DNA from: Neochlamydia sp. S13
GTDB lineage: Bacteria > Chlamydiota > Chlamydiia > Chlamydiales > Parachlamydiaceae
NCBI RefSeq assembly: GCF_000648235.2
Contig: NZ_AP017977.1
Location: forward strand, 1,860,001 to 1,924,000
Reading direction: 5' to 3'
DNA length: 64,000 nt
Under the pieces are notes generated by a model that worked only from the letters and a program-made list of their open reading frames with translations, did no database searches and was not told the DNA's origin. The translations under genes were made by a program, and so were the position numbers. Below are positions 18,026-26,915 of this stretch, in pieces (positions within the stretch are counted from its first letter, which is position 1; each line of letters starts with the position of its first letter).

Positions 18026-18655
18026 CTACTTGACCAAGCTTAAACTGCTCCATAAGGAAGGTTGTTGCTCGATTTGAAAGTCACGGGTGACCACCGAAAA
18101 ATGTTGAGGAGACTCATTTTTGCGGTTAACTCTATAAGTAAACCCTAAGCGATCGAATTGCTCGGGATCATAGCCGACCAAGCAATGACTAGGAATAAAA
18201 ATTTTCAGTGTATAACTTTGAGAAGAAAGCTGACTATTGACTTTCAACTCGTTAGCATCGCAAAGTTCATGCTTATCTTCTGTTCTAAAGCGTGTCATTT
18301 CACCCGCTTGAATGCCATCAACAGCTTCTGATAGGAAGAAAAAATGATGGCAAAAGCGTGTGTTAAATCCGGAGGTTTTCACATCCCGGGTATCAATCAT
18401 TAATTCCACACTATCGCCTCGGCTTATATCAGGATGATAAGCTTGCTTGAACGGCTGTGAGACTGCCACTAAGCACTCCAGACCTTGCTCATTCCATCCT
18501 AAAGAAACTTTAGAAAAATGCTCTTCTCCACAAAGGTAGCTAGTATCTGCTAGCAAATACTTTTGGCCACTAATACCTTTAGGCGCATAATGACAATCAC
18601 CTTTCAATTGAAAAAAATTAACCGGTGATAATGAGAATGATTCTTCTTCAAACAT
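18026..18655 (-). CDS. CBM9/DOMON-like domain protein
   Basis: 209 residues, no signal peptide. The middle (LGWNEQGLECLVAV, then DISRGDSVELMIDTRD, HHFFFL) matches the beta-sandwich pattern of family 9 carbohydrate-binding-like domains, in which a DSVE-x-MIDTRD stretch is characteristic. The resemblance is by motif; ligand unknown. Chlamydiae have a conserved hypothetical gene next to gcsH at this place in the genome, and this is probably its counterpart. Confidence 0.55.
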   Translation of the reverse strand: MFEEESFSLSPVNFFQLKGDCHYAPKGISGQKYLLADTSYLCGEEHFSKVSLGWNEQGLECLVAVSQPFKQAYHPDISRGDSVELMIDTRDVKTSGFNTRFCHHFFFLSEAVDGIQAGEMTRFRTEDKHELCDANELKVNSQLSSQSYTLKIFIPSHCLVGYDPEQFDRLGFTYRVNRKNESPQHFSVVTRDFQIEQQPSLWSSLSLVK

Positions 18656-18772
18656 ATATCTTTATATTTAAACCGCTTTAAAGAAAACCTTTAAGGATGT
18701 TTTAGCTATTTCTTCAGCTTGCCTATTTGGCTTTTAGGAGTCCTAATGAATTTTCTTTAAAGCATTTATTTT

Positions 18773-21166
18773 TTATTCTTCTTTAGCTTTATTCATGTAA
18801 TCAAGTGACAAAGCTTTCTTTTCTTTAAGCATCTGCAGCAATTTTTGCATATAGATACGCTGTCCCTCAGCAGAGAGGACATTATACAACTGGTGCACTT
18901 TGGGCCCGGCCACTGCGCTAGTCGAAGCTTCTCTTTTTTCTAAGTGGAAAAAATTAATATCTCCATTTCCTGGAGTATTGACTTGGCTCCATGCCCCCAC
19001 TTGCATAGCAAAAATTTCATGAGCATTCAAATCACTGTTTAAGTCGCTCCGTAAGCCGCGGTAAGCTGTTTGGATTAACTTCCATTGGTTCTCTAAAGGC
19101 TGGCGTTTCGCTACCTTCTCCTCGGATCCTTCCTGAGCGGTATAAATCCAATTTTGCGCATTAGAAGGATCTTTTTCCAAGCTAAAGCGAACCTCACGCA
19201 TGTAAGCATATAAACGCAAGGAGGCCAAGTAATCCCCTAAGAAAATAGAAGGTGCCGGTTGAGGAGCTGTGGCTTCCTTATAATCTGCTTCAATAGCTTG
19301 ACGTATTTTTGCAAAATATTGATCCGCTACCAGATCCTGTACATCTGCTAAAGGTTTCCACGAGCCATCAGTTTTTTTATATTGTGAAGGCTCTTTCTCA
19401 CGAATTTTTACGTAATAAGCTTCTAACTCTTTTTGTAGTAAGGGCTCTAATACATCTTGCTCCTCTGCTTCAGCAAAAGTCATAATTTCATGCTCAGAAG
19501 CCCGATCAATAACACTTATACGATAATAGGTGAGATTATCAGGAGAATACTGCGTAAGCTCTTCTGCTGCTGAATTGATAGCTTCTCCTTGTAAAGAAGC
19601 TTGCTCTAATAGCTGTATAAGTTCTGGCCGTTTTTCTCCCACAGCAAAGGCTACTTTGCCCCCCTTAGTGCCAATTGACACCTCGCTTTTCTTAGCAGCA
19701 GCCTTCTCTAATGCTTGCTTTATCCATTCAGGATGGAGATCAACGATCGCAGCGCGGGCAAAAGCATCCACCAGCCCTCTGGTTTTATCGTCTAAATCAT
19801 CTAAAGCTAAGAAACGTTCCTCGCGCGTGCTCCCTTTTCTAATCCCTAATTCTGGAAATTTCTTTTTTAATATCTCCCAATTGTGCTCTTCAACTTCCCA
19901 ATTCCAGGTGTCTTTAATGCTGACCTTAGCTTGAAGATCTCTTTTATTTACCTGTGCTACCTCCAGAATATAGCGCTTATGCAGTAATTCGGGAAATTTT
20001 TTGGTTATTGCTTCCCGGGTTAAAAATTTAGTCGGTAACATTAAAAGGTTTTTTGTATCTTCTGGCCGCTGGCTGACGGCTTTAAGATAAATTTCTAGCT
20101 TTTGCATCTTGCGATAGCTATCCATTCGCAAGCTTTCTGGTAGTTGAAAAATTTGCCCTACAACTCCTTCCTTTGTATATCCTTGAAGTTTTGTGATGCT
20201 AAATGGATCCACGACTAGCGCATTACCAATATCATGGAAAAGACGGCGAAATAACAAAACATCTCGCCAAACTTTTATTGCTTTATTTTGGTCCATCCCC
20301 ATACGGCGTAGCTGCTCATCGAAGTATTGCTGTAGGTTAGCTACTCCTAAATTAGGGTTGTTTATATTTTCCTGATAACTTTTAGCAGCATGTTGCATCA
20401 ACTCCGCTAAAGCTTCTTCTTTTGAAACTCTATAGCCTTTTTGTTCAGCTATTTTAGCACTATTAATAATGAATTGAGCAATAAGACGCACAAAACGAGG
20501 GCCAAACCAATCCTCTGCCGTATGGTATCCAAAAAGAGAAAGGTCTTGATAGTCAAGATTATCATCGGAAGGCAGCCAAGAATATTGTCTTTCTTGGTAG
20601 CGTAAAACTTGTCTTAACAAGGGGGCCGGAAATTGCTTTTCTTGTAGGAACAAAGTTATACGCGCTTGCAACGCCTCCATCTCCACGGGATTAGTAGTTG
20701 CTTGCAATAGATTATAATTAGCCTTCATCTGAGGAGAAAAATAAGACCAGGCGGACTCAACATTGATAAATCCGGCTTGCGGATGACTGTAAAGAGAAAA
20801 GCGTTTTTCTTTCTCAGAACGTGCTCTTAAATCTTTTGCCAGCTCATCAGAATAGTGTGATGCCAACACCAATCCCATTCCACTTTCTAAAAAATCCTTA
20901 TATATAACCCCATCATTTAAGAAATTAGGCCCCCAAACTCCTCCTAAAAGAAGTTTATCTTGCCTATCCGTGCTAATAAAATTAGATAGCTCATCAAGCT
21001 CTAAACGCTTTACTGCACTGCCGTCTACGGCTGTAAAAACCGTTTGTTCATGAGGATATTCGGTGTTAAGCGTGTTAAAAGTGCCGAAGAAAGAAAATGA
21101 AATGACAATCATCACCGTAATGACAATGAAGAAATAACGTTGATGCTTTCGTAAAAATTCTAACAT
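18773..21166 (-). CDS. PpiD/SurA-like periplasmic chaperone
   Basis: A 797-residue protein with a short cytoplasmic start (MLEFLRKHQRYFF), one transmembrane helix at about 12-29 (FIVITVMIVISFSFFG) and a large helical periplasmic part. Opening on a Phe-rich anchor followed by a SurA_N-type region (for example QFIINSAKIAEQKGYRVSKE near 232-251) is the arrangement of PpiD, a membrane-tethered chaperone for outer-membrane proteins. I do not see a clear parvulin PPIase signature, so it probably acts as a chaperone only. The gene lies between the CBM9-like gene and lplA on the same strand. Confidence 0.65.
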   Translation of the reverse strand: MLEFLRKHQRYFFIVITVMIVISFSFFGTFNTLNTEYPHEQTVFTAVDGSAVKRLELDELSNFISTDRQDKLLLGGVWGPNFLNDGVIYKDFLESGMGLVLASHYSDELAKDLRARSEKEKRFSLYSHPQAGFINVESAWSYFSPQMKANYNLLQATTNPVEMEALQARITLFLQEKQFPAPLLRQVLRYQERQYSWLPSDDNLDYQDLSLFGYHTAEDWFGPRFVRLIAQFIINSAKIAEQKGYRVSKEEALAELMQHAAKSYQENINNPNLGVANLQQYFDEQLRRMGMDQNKAIKVWRDVLLFRRLFHDIGNALVVDPFSITKLQGYTKEGVVGQIFQLPESLRMDSYRKMQKLEIYLKAVSQRPEDTKNLLMLPTKFLTREAITKKFPELLHKRYILEVAQVNKRDLQAKVSIKDTWNWEVEEHNWEILKKKFPELGIRKGSTREERFLALDDLDDKTRGLVDAFARAAIVDLHPEWIKQALEKAAAKKSEVSIGTKGGKVAFAVGEKRPELIQLLEQASLQGEAINSAAEELTQYSPDNLTYYRISVIDRASEHEIMTFAEAEEQDVLEPLLQKELEAYYVKIREKEPSQYKKTDGSWKPLADVQDLVADQYFAKIRQAIEADYKEATAPQPAPSIFLGDYLASLRLYAYMREVRFSLEKDPSNAQNWIYTAQEGSEEKVAKRQPLENQWKLIQTAYRGLRSDLNSDLNAHEIFAMQVGAWSQVNTPGNGDINFFHLEKREASTSAVAGPKVHQLYNVLSAEGQRIYMQKLLQMLKEKKALSLDYMNKAKEE

Positions 21167-21524
21167 GATTATGGCTATCTCCTTAAAAATCAGAAAGAGA
21201 AGATCCTAACAAAAAAGCTGCTTTCTCTCAAAGGATATCTCTTTTCTTCTTTTTAATAGGTAGAGGCCTCTACCTAATTTTCTTAATTATTGACTTTTTT
21301 AAAATAGCCTTACAGAGAGAAGAATTTAAAGAAGGCCCCTTCACCAATAGATAGGAATATTTTTTTAAGCCCCTTGAAGCATACTATAATAGAGGCTCCT
21401 TATTCTCAACATTTACCCTGCGATATAAAACGCTTATTCTCTAACCGCGCATGAAGCACGAAAATATTATCCTGGCCAATACCCTGTTCATTAAAAATCT
21501 CTCTATATTTCCGCCCGTTCTTTT
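21167..21524. other. Intergenic region, 358 bp
   Basis: AT-rich sequence between lplA and the PpiD-like gene, both on the minus strand. GGAGATAG at 21175-21183 (complement) precedes the PpiD-like ATG. No gene or clear terminator is visible. Confidence 0.4.
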
Positions 21525-22238
21525 TTAACAATTTTTTTCAAATTGTAGAACCAGTAAATGTCTTAGCTGGTGACGAATCTCTTCCAATTGGTTAGTGCCA
21601 GCCCCTTCTTCTAAAACATAACTATGACTTTTCATCGCTTCCAACACCTCTGTTTCTGTTTTTAGCACGGCTTTAAGCAGCGTCTCATCGGGAAAAGCAA
21701 TAGATAAAGTACCTTGATGTAAAAAACCCTCACGGGTACGTCGTTGTGCCGCCCCACCGATCTTTTTACCTTCAACCATCACATCATAAATAGTAGGCTT
21801 TGCCATGCAAAAATGACGGCAAAGCTCATTGTTAGAAAGAGGTTCGATCTTTAAGAAAGCAGTCACAATTTCATTTTTGAATGCTTTTACCGCTTCGGCC
21901 ACCTGCTGATTCACCCAAGCATAATTATCAAGCGTGTTTAAAGAATAGCGGGGATGTTTAGCAGGTATGATGACTGAGAAAGCTAGATCGGTCAAATGAA
22001 AAACTATTCCCCCTCCTGTCGGCCTGCGCCCTAACTGCAGTCCATGCTTTTGCACTCCTTCGGCATCTAAAAAATGTAGAGGATTAATAAAATATCCATA
22101 GGTCGCACAAGGACCCTGCCAGCCATAAAAACGCAAGATAGGATTTGCCGTGCAGTCAATGTTTTGCAAAAGTTTTAAATCTTTATCCATATTATTTTGA
22201 GCGGTGTCTACAGCGTCCTGAAGGATGATCCACTTCAT
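21525..22238 (-). CDS. lplA: Lipoate-protein ligase A family protein
   Basis: 237 residues with the LplA/BPL catalytic fold. GRRPTGGGIVFHLTDLAFSVI (about 70-90) is the nucleotide-binding RRxTGGG-x-V-x-H signature, and EGKKIGGAAQRRTREGFLHQGTLSI (about 150-175) contains the lysine expected to contact the lipoyl group and the family HQGT. It should attach scavenged lipoate to acceptor lysines such as K57 of GcsH or of 2-oxoacid dehydrogenase E2 subunits. It lacks the C-terminal accessory domain of E. coli LplA, as many short versions do. Confidence 0.88.
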   Translation of the reverse strand: MKWIILQDAVDTAQNNMDKDLKLLQNIDCTANPILRFYGWQGPCATYGYFINPLHFLDAEGVQKHGLQLGRRPTGGGIVFHLTDLAFSVIIPAKHPRYSLNTLDNYAWVNQQVAEAVKAFKNEIVTAFLKIEPLSNNELCRHFCMAKPTIYDVMVEGKKIGGAAQRRTREGFLHQGTLSIAFPDETLLKAVLKTETEVLEAMKSHSYVLEEGAGTNQLEEIRHQLRHLLVLQFEKNC

Positions 22239-22295
22239 TGCTTAAGCCTATGCTTTGATTTCAAAAAGTTAATAGAGAAAGATCTAGCAACTTCA

Positions 22296-22994
22296 TTAGT
22301 TTCGGATAATAAGAGAATTGAGCTTATCTGATAATCTATCGCCGAAAACATATCCCCGATGTTTTAAACTATGCGTATGGGGATCTTTATCATTTAACAC
22401 ATAGATGGATCTTGGCTTAGCATATGCAATCATTAAATAACGTCCCCCTTGCGCATGCGAAAGATAGCTTAAATCAAGGGGAAGCTCGGGCTTAAAGAAA
22501 ACTCCATTGCCTAATGTTTGAGGAAGAATACCAGGTGGGATTTCAAGCGATGAGGAAGGTTGCAAACAAATAACAAGGCCACAGACTAAGGGCTGCACAC
22601 AGCTTTTATCTTGGAGAGAACCTACACTTTGTAAAAATTGATTGTAAAGAGTATCGGTGTTTACGTTAGCTTGCCCAGATTGACCGACAAGCAACTGATC
22701 ATACCCTATACGTAGCCCTCGTGCTTCCATCAATTCCTGAGCAATTTCTGCTAAGCGTCGATTTAACACCTGTTTCTTGATTCGCTCATCTTTTCGATAG
22801 AGATCGCGTCCGCAAAGGAATACATTTTCAGTATTTTGCGATTGCGGAGCAATGTTTTTAAAAGTTAAAGAAAGGAGGCCATCAATTGCTGTATTAAGCT
22901 GTTGAATTTGCTCTAAGGAAAAAAGGCCATCAAACTCAATGGTCCCATGTTTGTAGAAATAATCTCGGTGAGATTTATCAGTGGCTAGTTTCAT
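22296..22994 (-). CDS. CT296-like conserved chlamydial protein
   Basis: 232 residues. The position immediately upstream of and divergent from rnc-radA-hemC matches the chlamydial CT296 locus, and the sequence (HGTIEFDGLFSLEQIQQLN near the start, RYLMIAYAKPRSIYVLNDKDPHTHSLKHRG toward the end) fits that family. The C. trachomatis protein was reported to have a fold resembling Fe(II)/2-oxoglutarate dioxygenases; activity is unproven. It was once proposed as an iron-dependent regulator. Here the assignment rests on gene order and remembered family character. Confidence 0.6.
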   Translation of the reverse strand: MKLATDKSHRDYFYKHGTIEFDGLFSLEQIQQLNTAIDGLLSLTFKNIAPQSQNTENVFLCGRDLYRKDERIKKQVLNRRLAEIAQELMEARGLRIGYDQLLVGQSGQANVNTDTLYNQFLQSVGSLQDKSCVQPLVCGLVICLQPSSSLEIPPGILPQTLGNGVFFKPELPLDLSYLSHAQGGRYLMIAYAKPRSIYVLNDKDPHTHSLKHRGYVFGDRLSDKLNSLIIRN

Positions 22995-23162
22995 TATGTT
23001 TAAAATTTGGGTTAAATGTTTGCAAAGTCTAGAAAAAAGAATAACATAAAAAACAGTTAATTATCTTGAGAAATATACTTTTTTTCCATAACCGCTTGTA
23101 GCAAAAATTAAAGTTTTATTAAAAGCTACCTCAAAAATAAAAAGTGGAGTAAAATTTAACCC

Positions 23163-23894
23163 ATGAACGCATACGATGAACTCATGAAACGTGCTACCGA
23201 GATAGAACATAAGATTGGTTATACCTTTAAAGACCGAGCTTTATTAGCTTTAGCTTTTGTGCATAGATCTTACATCAACGAAAACAAAGAAGTGGGGAAG
23301 CACAATGAACGCTTAGAATTTTTAGGAGATTCGGTTCTAGGCATGCTCATTGCAGACTATCTTTATCGCTACCTGCCCTCCACTTCGGAAGGTGAGCTCT
23401 CTGTTCTTCGCTCCCGTTTAGTAGAAGCTAGCTCCTGTTTTAATTATGTGCAAAAATATGGTTTAGGCCAATATTTACTTCTAGGAAAAGGTGAGAGAAT
23501 GAATGATGGGCGAGGACGTGAATCTATTCTAGCAGACTTATTTGAAGCGATCATTGGAGCCATTTACTTAGATGGAGGCTTAGAAGTTGCCAAGCACTTT
23601 TTATTTAAAAATTTTTCTGCAGAAATCGAAGCTATATTAAAAATGCCTTTGCGCAACTTCAAAGCACTTTTCCAAGATTACTGTCAAAAGAACTTTCAAC
23701 AAACACCTACTTATAAAGTTTTAGGTGAGGAAGGACCTGATCATAGTAAAATTTTTAAAATATGTGTGATGGTTCATGATCAAGCTAAGGGATATGGACA
23801 CGGCTCTTCTAAAAAAGAAGCTCAGCAAGCCGCAGCAGCAGATGCGCTCGCCCACTATCGCGTTATTGCTAATCAAAAAATTAAAGAGGCCTAA
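23163..23894 (+). CDS. rnc: Ribonuclease III
   Basis: Double-strand-specific endoribonuclease for rRNA and mRNA processing. 243 residues, usual length. The catalytic signature NERLEFLGDSVLGMLIAD is at about 41-58, the second acidic site (LADLFEAIIGAIYLDGG) at about 121-137, and a C-terminal dsRNA-binding domain (FQDYCQKNFQQTPTYKVL, later GSSKKEAQQAAAADAL) at about 165-235. It is followed by radA after 7 bases, so the two are probably co-transcribed. Confidence 0.97.
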   Translation: MNAYDELMKRATEIEHKIGYTFKDRALLALAFVHRSYINENKEVGKHNERLEFLGDSVLGMLIADYLYRYLPSTSEGELSVLRSRLVEASSCFNYVQKYGLGQYLLLGKGERMNDGRGRESILADLFEAIIGAIYLDGGLEVAKHFLFKNFSAEIEAILKMPLRNFKALFQDYCQKNFQQTPTYKVLGEEGPDHSKIFKICVMVHDQAKGYGHGSSKKEAQQAAAADALAHYRVIANQKIKEA

Positions 23895-23901
23895 ATAGTT
23901 T

Positions 23902-25278
23902 ATGGCTGCTAAACAAAAAAGCGCCTGGTATTGCTCTGAATGTGGCCACAAGCAATATAAGTGGACTGGCCAATGCCCTCAATGTACTTCTTGGAATTCT
24001 ATGCATGAAGAAGTAGAGGTAGTAGGCGCCAAAACACGCTTTGAAGCCCAACAGCCTATACGCACTAGTAAGCCCGTGCGCTTAAAAGAAGTTTCTCATA
24101 AAGGAACGCCCCGGATCCGCACCTTACTGCATGAGTTTGATCGTTTAATTGGTGGAGGACTCGTTCCTGGCTCTCTTTCTTTAGTCGGTGGCGACCCTGG
24201 AATTGGAAAATCTACTCTTCTTTTGCAGATCTCTCAGGCACTAGCTATGCAAGGCTCCATTATTTTGTATGTTTGCGGAGAAGAATCTGTCGAGCAAACC
24301 TCCATGCGTGCGCAACGCTTAGGCATTGATAGCGAAAACTTGTTCCTTTTAAGTGAAACCAATTTTTCCGCTATTAAAGCTCACATCGATCAGGTAAAGC
24401 CCGACATTTTAATTATTGATTCCATTCAGATTGTCTATAAAGGGGAAATTTCTTCAGCGCCTGGATCAGTTTCACAAGTACGCGAAACTACTACAGAGTT
24501 TATGCATATCGCCAAAGGACATCAGATTGCCACTTTTCTAATTGGCCATGTAACTAAATCGGGCGAAATAGCGGGCCCTCGAGTTTTAGAACACTTAGTA
24601 GACACTGTGCTTTATTTTGAAGGAGATAAACAGAATAATTATCGTATGATTCGAGTGGTGAAAAATCGTTTTGGCCCCACGGATGAAATTGCCGTATTCC
24701 AAATGCAACAGGCGGGCTTAGTGGAGGTGCCTAATCCCTCACAAGTTTTCTTAGAAGAACGTCGCAAAGAGGCGATTGGCTCTGTGATTATTCCTACTAT
24801 AGAGGGAACGCGCGCTATTTTAATAGAAACCCAAGCTTTGGTTACCGAAACTTTCTTTAGTACTCCTTCTCGCCGCTGTACAGGAATTGATCAGAATCGG
24901 CTAGCCTTGTTATTAGCGGTCTTAGAAAAGCGTATGGGCTACCAATTGCATAGGTGTGATGTATTTGTCTCGATTGCGGGGGGCATGCGTATTACAGAAC
25001 CAGGCATTGATCTAGGTGTCTTATTATCTGTAGCCTCTTCAATGCGTAATCTACAAGTTGATGCGGAAACTACCGTAGTAGGTGAGGTGGGTTTGGGGGG
25101 AGAGATTCGGAGTGTGACCCGCATAGAAAGCCGGCTTAAAGAGGCTATTCATATGGGCTTTCAACACTGCTTAATCCCTAAAAGAAATGTTAAAGGTATC
25201 CCCCCGGAAATTTCCCAAAAAATCGGCATTATAGGCGTTGAGTTTGTAGAAGAAGCTGTCCAACAATTGATTAGATAA
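23902..25278 (+). CDS. radA: DNA repair protein RadA (Sms)
   Basis: RecA-like ATPase with helicase activity that helps process recombination intermediates. Domains in order: a C4 zinc finger (CSECGH at 11-16, CPQC at about 27-30), a RecA core with Walker A GGDPGIGKST (about 98-107), the RadA-specific KNRFG motif (VKNRFGPTDE near 253), and a Lon-protease-like C-terminus (GGMRITEPGIDLGVLLSVASS near 355-375) that acts structurally. Length 458 is typical. Gene order rnc-radA-hemC is chlamydial. Confidence 0.97.
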   Translation: MAAKQKSAWYCSECGHKQYKWTGQCPQCTSWNSMHEEVEVVGAKTRFEAQQPIRTSKPVRLKEVSHKGTPRIRTLLHEFDRLIGGGLVPGSLSLVGGDPGIGKSTLLLQISQALAMQGSIILYVCGEESVEQTSMRAQRLGIDSENLFLLSETNFSAIKAHIDQVKPDILIIDSIQIVYKGEISSAPGSVSQVRETTTEFMHIAKGHQIATFLIGHVTKSGEIAGPRVLEHLVDTVLYFEGDKQNNYRMIRVVKNRFGPTDEIAVFQMQQAGLVEVPNPSQVFLEERRKEAIGSVIIPTIEGTRAILIETQALVTETFFSTPSRRCTGIDQNRLALLLAVLEKRMGYQLHRCDVFVSIAGGMRITEPGIDLGVLLSVASSMRNLQVDAETTVVGEVGLGGEIRSVTRIESRLKEAIHMGFQHCLIPKRNVKGIPPEISQKIGIIGVEFVEEAVQQLIR

Positions 25279-25348
25279 ACCGTGCACTTAAAATTTTTAA
25301 TAGATAGTATTTGCCTATATAGAGATCAGCGATTCAAGGGAAAAAATT

Positions 25349-26662
25349 ATGCAAAGCTTGTCAATTAAAGTAGGTGCGCGTTCTTCTGCTTTATCTAAAG
25401 CTCAGGTTAAAGAAGTTTATCAAGAACTTTGCCGCCATCATGCCCATATCCTATTTGAAAACACCTATCTTGAAACCACAGGTGATAAAGATCGCATTAC
25501 TTCGCTGCGCCACATAGGTAAGACAGATTTTTTTACCAAGGAAGTTGACCTTCTCCTTTTAAGCCAGCAGTGTCGTTTAGCTATACACTCAGCTAAAGAT
25601 CTTCCCGAGCCCCTTCCTCCAGGCTTAGTGATCTCAGCTATCACCCATGGAGTAGACCCTGCAGATGTATTAGTGCTAAGGCCGGGTCAAACTATTGAGG
25701 ACCTTCCTCCAAGAGCCTGTATTGCCACCTCCTCTCTACGTCGTGAAGAAAGGGTAAAAGAACTACGTAAAGACCTAACCTTTTGTGATTTAAGAGGAAC
25801 TATCCCTGAAAGATTGGAGTTGCTTGAAAAAGGACAAGCTGATGGCGTAGTAGTAGCTGAAGCAGCTTTAATTCGTCTTAATCTTACCCATCTAAATCGC
25901 ATTAAGCTACCAGGAGAAACTGTGCCTTATCAAGGCCAATTAGCTCTCATCTGCCGAGAAGATGATACTGAGATACTTGAACTAATGAGCTGTCTAGATA
26001 GCCGCAAGCCAAAACCGCAAATCCTTTATCTGGGCATAGATCTTCCTGACCAACAAGAAAAAAGCCTTAACTTTATTCATTACCCTATTATTCGCATTCA
26101 TCCCCGTGCCTTCCATCAAAGTGATATTCGAGAAGGCTTTCAAGATTTTTTATCTTATACGCACTTAATTTTTACTAGCAAAAATGCAGTGCATATTTTT
26201 TTTAAAATTTTTTCTCACTATAAATATACAACCCATCATTTACATAATAAAGAAGTCATTTGCGTAGGCTCTCAGACAGCCAAAGCCTTTGCAAGCTATG
26301 CCACCCTTTCTCCTTTAATTCCTTCTGTAGAAACGGCTGAAGGAATGATAGATCTTTTGCAAGGTTTACCCCTCGCCAATCCTTATTTTTTTTGGCCCCA
26401 TTCTGCTCTTTCGCGCTCTGTCCTCACCGATTTTTTTATCCAGCAAAAATGGCGTTTTCGTGAATGCATTCTTTATGATACTTTCCTTAATAAAAATTTG
26501 CGCCCCCTAGATTTAACCCTTATCGATGAAATCCATTTCACCAGCCCCTCTACAATAAATGCTTTTATAGAAAAATTTGGCGGCCTTCCTAAGAGCAAAA
26601 GGCTTAAAGCGATTGGACCTATCACGCAGTCTCATTTAATGCAAAGATTAAATTTTCCTTAA
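25349..26662 (+). CDS. hemC: HemC-HemD fusion: truncated porphobilinogen deaminase plus uroporphyrinogen-III synthase
   Basis: Residues 1-218 are porphobilinogen deaminase: GARSSALSKAQ (9-19), HSAKDLP with catalytic-type D84, SSLRREERV (128-136), LRGTIPERL. Domain 3, which carries the cysteine that anchors the dipyrromethane cofactor, appears absent: there is no GGC-x-VPIG motif and the protein turns into another domain at about 220. Residues 222-437 resemble HemD (LIFTSKNAVHIFF, VICVGSQTAKAF, EIHFTSPSTINAFI, AIGPITQ). Together they would take porphobilinogen to uroporphyrinogen III, feeding hemE and hemG at 52-54 kb. Short HemC occurs in chlamydiae; the fusion is seen directly here as one uninterrupted frame. 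Confidence 0.85.
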   Translation: MQSLSIKVGARSSALSKAQVKEVYQELCRHHAHILFENTYLETTGDKDRITSLRHIGKTDFFTKEVDLLLLSQQCRLAIHSAKDLPEPLPPGLVISAITHGVDPADVLVLRPGQTIEDLPPRACIATSSLRREERVKELRKDLTFCDLRGTIPERLELLEKGQADGVVVAEAALIRLNLTHLNRIKLPGETVPYQGQLALICREDDTEILELMSCLDSRKPKPQILYLGIDLPDQQEKSLNFIHYPIIRIHPRAFHQSDIREGFQDFLSYTHLIFTSKNAVHIFFKIFSHYKYTTHHLHNKEVICVGSQTAKAFASYATLSPLIPSVETAEGMIDLLQGLPLANPYFFWPHSALSRSVLTDFFIQQKWRFRECILYDTFLNKNLRPLDLTLIDEIHFTSPSTINAFIEKFGGLPKSKRLKAIGPITQSHLMQRLNFP

Positions 26663-26744
26663 CTTTTTTAGAAGACTAGAGAGATTAGCAAGTTAAGATT
26701 TATGATTCCTACTTCACCCTTACTCTCTATAATTGCGCACTTTT

Positions 26745-26915
26745 AATTCCCTCCATTTTTTTTTGAGGTTTCAATCTCCTTTTAGGCTTTCAAAATAAAA
26801 TTGCTCAAAAAAATAAAAAGGAGTAAATTTTTGTAAAAGCTACTGTAAATCCTTAATCATTAGAAATAAGCAATCTTAAAAGCAATAATCTACTTTAACA
26901 CTTTTAGGGGGTCAT
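26745..26915 (+). repeat. Leader of U-box/LRR paralogue 1
   Basis: This leader (TTTTAATTCC..TCCATTTTT, GAGGT.TCAATCTCCTTTTAGG, AAATAAA.TTGCTCAAAAAAA, then TTTTAGGGGG before the start) is repeated before the genes at 28523 and 33025. It probably includes the promoter; it was duplicated with the genes. Confidence 0.8.

Noticed and set aside
19530-20375. Plus-strand frames of 134 and 60 codons opposite the PpiD-like gene
   Set aside because: They lie wholly within the 797-residue minus-strand gene and have no starts or motifs of their own.
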